From Burkholderiales bacterium 8X (lineage in GTDB: Bacteria > Pseudomonadota > Gammaproteobacteria > Burkholderiales > Burkholderiaceae_C): a stretch of DNA of 64,000 bases. The position numbers were made by a program, and so were the translations under genes. Location of the stretch: the NCBI GenBank assembly GCA_902506565.1, contig LR732703.1:1782643-1846642 (forward strand), written 5' to 3'. Under the pieces are notes generated by a model. That model saw nothing but the letters and a program-made list of their open reading frames with translations. It was not told the origin of the DNA and searched no databases. Below are positions 61,954-64,000 of the stretch, piece after piece; position 1 is the first letter of the stretch; each line of letters begins with the position of its first letter.

Positions 61954-62700
61954 ATGAGCAGCAACACCGACTTCGCCCTCGCGGTGGAAGACCTCACCGT
62001 CTCCTTCGACGGCTTCAAGGCCATCGAGGACCTGACCCTCTACATCGACCGCAACGAGCTGCGGGTGATCATCGGCCCGAACGGCGCCGGCAAGACCACG
62101 CTGCTCGACCTGATCTGCGGCAAGACCAAGGCCAGCGCCGGCAGCATCAAGTTCAAGAACACCGAGCTCACCCGGATGGCCGAGCACAAGCGGGTGCGGC
62201 TGGGCATCGGGCGCAAGTTCCAGACGCCGTCGATCTACGAGAACCTCACCGTGTTCCAGAACCTGGAGGTGTCGTTTCCGGCCGGCCGGTCGGTGCTGGG
62301 TGCGCTCGCCTTCCGCTGCACCGACGAGGTCAAGGCCCGGGTGCAGGTGGTGGCCGAGGACATCTGGCTCGCGGACAAGCTCGAGACCGAGGCCGGGCTG
62401 CTTTCGCATGGCCAGAAGCAATGGCTCGAGATCGGCATGCTGCTGATGCAGGACCCCGAGCTCCTGATGCTGGACGAGCCGATCGCCGGCATGAGCGCCC
62501 GCGAACGCGAGCTGACCGCCGACCTGCTCAAGCGCATCTGCGTGAACCGGGCGGTGATCGTGATCGAGCACGACATGGATTTCGTCAAGCAGATCGCGCA
62601 CAAGGTCACCGTGATGCACCAGGGAAAGATCCTGGCCGAAGGATCGATGGACGGGGTGCAGAACGATCCGCGCGTGATCGACGTCTACCTCGGCCACTGA
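61954..62700 (+). CDS. urtD: urea/amide ABC transporter ATPase UrtD
   Basis: A 248-residue ATPase subunit of LivG type. Walker A GPNGAGKTT near residue 47, signature-like LLSHGQKQWLEIGMLLMQDP, Walker B LLMLDEP and the switch His in VIEHDMDFV are visible. As in other UrtD proteins the LSGGQ motif reads LSHGQ. GGAG lies ten bases before the ATG, 23 bases after urtC. Confidence 0.95.
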   Translation: MSSNTDFALAVEDLTVSFDGFKAIEDLTLYIDRNELRVIIGPNGAGKTTLLDLICGKTKASAGSIKFKNTELTRMAEHKRVRLGIGRKFQTPSIYENLTVFQNLEVSFPAGRSVLGALAFRCTDEVKARVQVVAEDIWLADKLETEAGLLSHGQKQWLEIGMLLMQDPELLMLDEPIAGMSARERELTADLLKRICVNRAVIVIEHDMDFVKQIAHKVTVMHQGKILAEGSMDGVQNDPRVIDVYLGH

Positions 62701-62712
62701 AGGAGCGCTGCG

Positions 62713-63402
62713 ATGCTGAACGTCACCGACCTGCATGTCGCCTACGGCCAGAGCGAGGCGCTGCACGGCATCTCGTTCGAGGCCGGGGCCAACGAGACCG
62801 TGGCCATCATGGGCCGCAACGGCATGGGCAAGACCACCTTGTTCAAGAGCCTGATCGGCATCCTTCCGACCCGCAGCGGCCGGATCGAGGTGGCCGGGCA
62901 GGACCTGACCCGGATGGAGAGCTTTCGCCGGGTGGCCAAGGGCATCGCCTACGTGCCGCAGGGCCGCATGATCTTCCCGAGCCTCACCGTGGAGGAAAAC
63001 ATCCAGACCGGGCTCGAGAACTCCGCCACCCGCCGCATTCCGGAAGACATCTACGCGCTCTTCCCGGTGCTCTGGGACATGAAGCGGCGCAAGGGCGGCA
63101 ACCTGTCCGGCGGCCAGCAGCAGCAGCTGGCCATCGCGCGTGCGCTCGTGACCGAGCCCAAGGTGCTGCTGCTGGACGAGCCGACCGAGGGCATCCAGCC
63201 TTCGATCATCAAGGACATCGCCCGGGCGCTCAACGAGATCAGGAAGCGCAAGGGCATCACGATCGTGGTCTCCGAGCAGGTGCTGAGCTTCGCGCTCGAC
63301 GTCGCCGATCGCCTCTTCGTGATCGAGGGCGGCCGGCTGGTGCACGAGACCGCGCGCGACAAGACCGACGTCAACCACATCAAGACCTATCTCTCCGTCT
63401 AA
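62713..63402 (+). CDS. urtE: urea/amide ABC transporter ATPase UrtE
   Basis: A 229-residue ATPase subunit of LivF type. Walker A GRNGMGKTT near residue 34, Q-loop YVPQGRMIFPSLTVEEN, signature NLSGGQQQQLAIARAL and Walker B LLLDEPTEG. AAGGAG precedes the ATG, 12 bases after urtD. It dimerises with UrtD to power import. Confidence 0.95.
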   Translation: MLNVTDLHVAYGQSEALHGISFEAGANETVAIMGRNGMGKTTLFKSLIGILPTRSGRIEVAGQDLTRMESFRRVAKGIAYVPQGRMIFPSLTVEENIQTGLENSATRRIPEDIYALFPVLWDMKRRKGGNLSGGQQQQLAIARALVTEPKVLLLDEPTEGIQPSIIKDIARALNEIRKRKGITIVVSEQVLSFALDVADRLFVIEGGRLVHETARDKTDVNHIKTYLSV

Positions 63403-63426
63403 CCATCCCTCCTGGAGCCCAAGCCC

Positions 63427-64000
63427 ATGACCGACACCCTGATCAAGGTCGACCTGACCCAGTCGCCCACCGACAACGAGATGATCCACAACCGCTGGCA
63501 TCCGGACATCCCGATGGCCTGCTGGGTCGACCCGGGCGACGACTTCATCCTCGAGACCTTCGACTGGACCGGCGGCTTCATCAAGAACAACGACAGCGCG
63601 GACGACGTGCGGGACATCGACCTCACCACCGTGCACTACCTGTCGGGTCCGGTCGGCGTGAAGGGCGCGGAGCGCGGCGACCTGCTGGTCGTCGAGCTGC
63701 TGGACATCGGCGCCAAGCAGGACAGCCTGTGGGGCTTCAACGGCTTCTTCTCGAAGAAGAACGGCGGCGGCTTCCTGACCGAGCATTTCCCGCAGGCGCA
63801 GAAGTCGATCTGGGACTTCAAGGGCATGTTCGCGAGCTCGCGCCACATTCCGGGCGTCAACTTCGCCGGCCTCATCCATCCGGGCTTGATCGGCTGCCTG
63901 CCCGACAAGCCGATGCTCGACCTCTGGAACGCGCGCGAGCAGCAGCTGATCGACACCGACCCGAACGGCGGCCTCGCCAACCCGCCGTCGCCGGGCACCG
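63427..64000 (+). CDS. fmdA: formamidase/acetamidase FmdA, C-terminus beyond window
   Basis: The first 191 residues of a formamidase of the FmdA/AmdA family (usual length about 400), which hydrolyses formamide or acetamide to ammonia and the acid. Matching segments are HNRWHPDIPMACWVDPGDDF, TFDWTGGFIKNNDSADDVRD and HYLSGPVGVKGAERGDLLVV. GGAG precedes the ATG; the gene starts 24 bases after urtE and is the sixth gene of the operon. It implies that the transporter imports short-chain amides. No truncation is implied; the window simply ends. Confidence 0.94.
   Translation, partial: MTDTLIKVDLTQSPTDNEMIHNRWHPDIPMACWVDPGDDFILETFDWTGGFIKNNDSADDVRDIDLTTVHYLSGPVGVKGAERGDLLVVELLDIGAKQDSLWGFNGFFSKKNGGGFLTEHFPQAQKSIWDFKGMFASSRHIPGVNFAGLIHPGLIGCLPDKPMLDLWNAREQQLIDTDPNGGLANPPSPGT

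Noticed and set aside
1..64000. tRNA, rRNA or intact insertion sequence
   Set aside because: No cloverleaf, rRNA segment, transposase frame or terminal inverted repeats were recognised on either strand.

Overview
The window is high-GC DNA from a beta-proteobacterium. The best guess is a member of the Burkholderiales, probably the Comamonadaceae and Variovorax-like. Grounds are two Bug-type (TTT) periplasmic binding proteins, the DUF3348/DUF802/OmpA/DUF2894 gene set, a GH15 enzyme beside zwf, a urea/amide ABC transporter with formamidase, and GC-rich extragenic repeats of a type common in that family. No rRNA, tRNA, CRISPR array or intact insertion sequence was seen.

Layout. (1) 1-9.0 kb: a visibly lower-GC accessory island. 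It carries a tandem-repeat lipoprotein cut by the window edge, a leftward SIR2-HerA-HEPN gene set followed by a winged-helix/PD-(D/E)XK nuclease gene (1.9-7.3 kb), and a small helical protein and a membrane NERD protein. (2) 9.2-26 kb: mostly ordinary chromosomal genes: an ECF sigma/AhpD-like pair, an unrecognised two-gene paralogous family with one frameshifted copy, a Bug/hydrolase/LysR locus, a Gly-rich lipoprotein and a run of small enzymes. (3) 26-30.9 kb: NYN nuclease, then a tightly overlapping four-gene operon whose middle two proteins look like a MotA/MotB (ZorA/ZorB-type) ion-driven stator with a long coiled-coil tail. (4) 31-36 kb: a low-GC DUF3800 gene, then a Bug / Ldh-type dehydrogenase / Asp-Glu racemase operon. 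(5) 36.5-40.5 kb: zwf and a GH15-gluconokinase fusion. (6) 40.5-47.3 kb: a replicon maintenance block: divergent Rep initiator, origin-like intergenic DNA, ParA, parS-like palindromes, ParB, and a tyrosine recombinase lacking its catalytic tyrosine end. This marks either a chromid/megaplasmid or an integrated plasmid. (7) 47-53.6 kb: HDOD protein, crystallin-like lipoprotein, fdhD with an FdhF/YdeP-type oxidoreductase, and an MltB-like transglycosylase. (8) 53.6-64 kb: a LuxR-type response regulator and an NCS1-permease/histidine-kinase fusion, divergent from urtABCDE-fmdA.

How genes work together. SIR2 and HerA overlap by ATGA and match a known anti-phage pair; the third gene, an RX4H HEPN candidate, begins 4 bases after the HerA stop and looks like part of the same unit. 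The 26-31 kb operon is translationally coupled throughout. At the right end, the permease-like sensor kinase probably senses a nitrogenous solute and, through its partner regulator, may control uptake and hydrolysis of amides/urea by the neighbouring operon.

All calls are from reading the sequence and translations; no database search was run, so family names are recognition-based.
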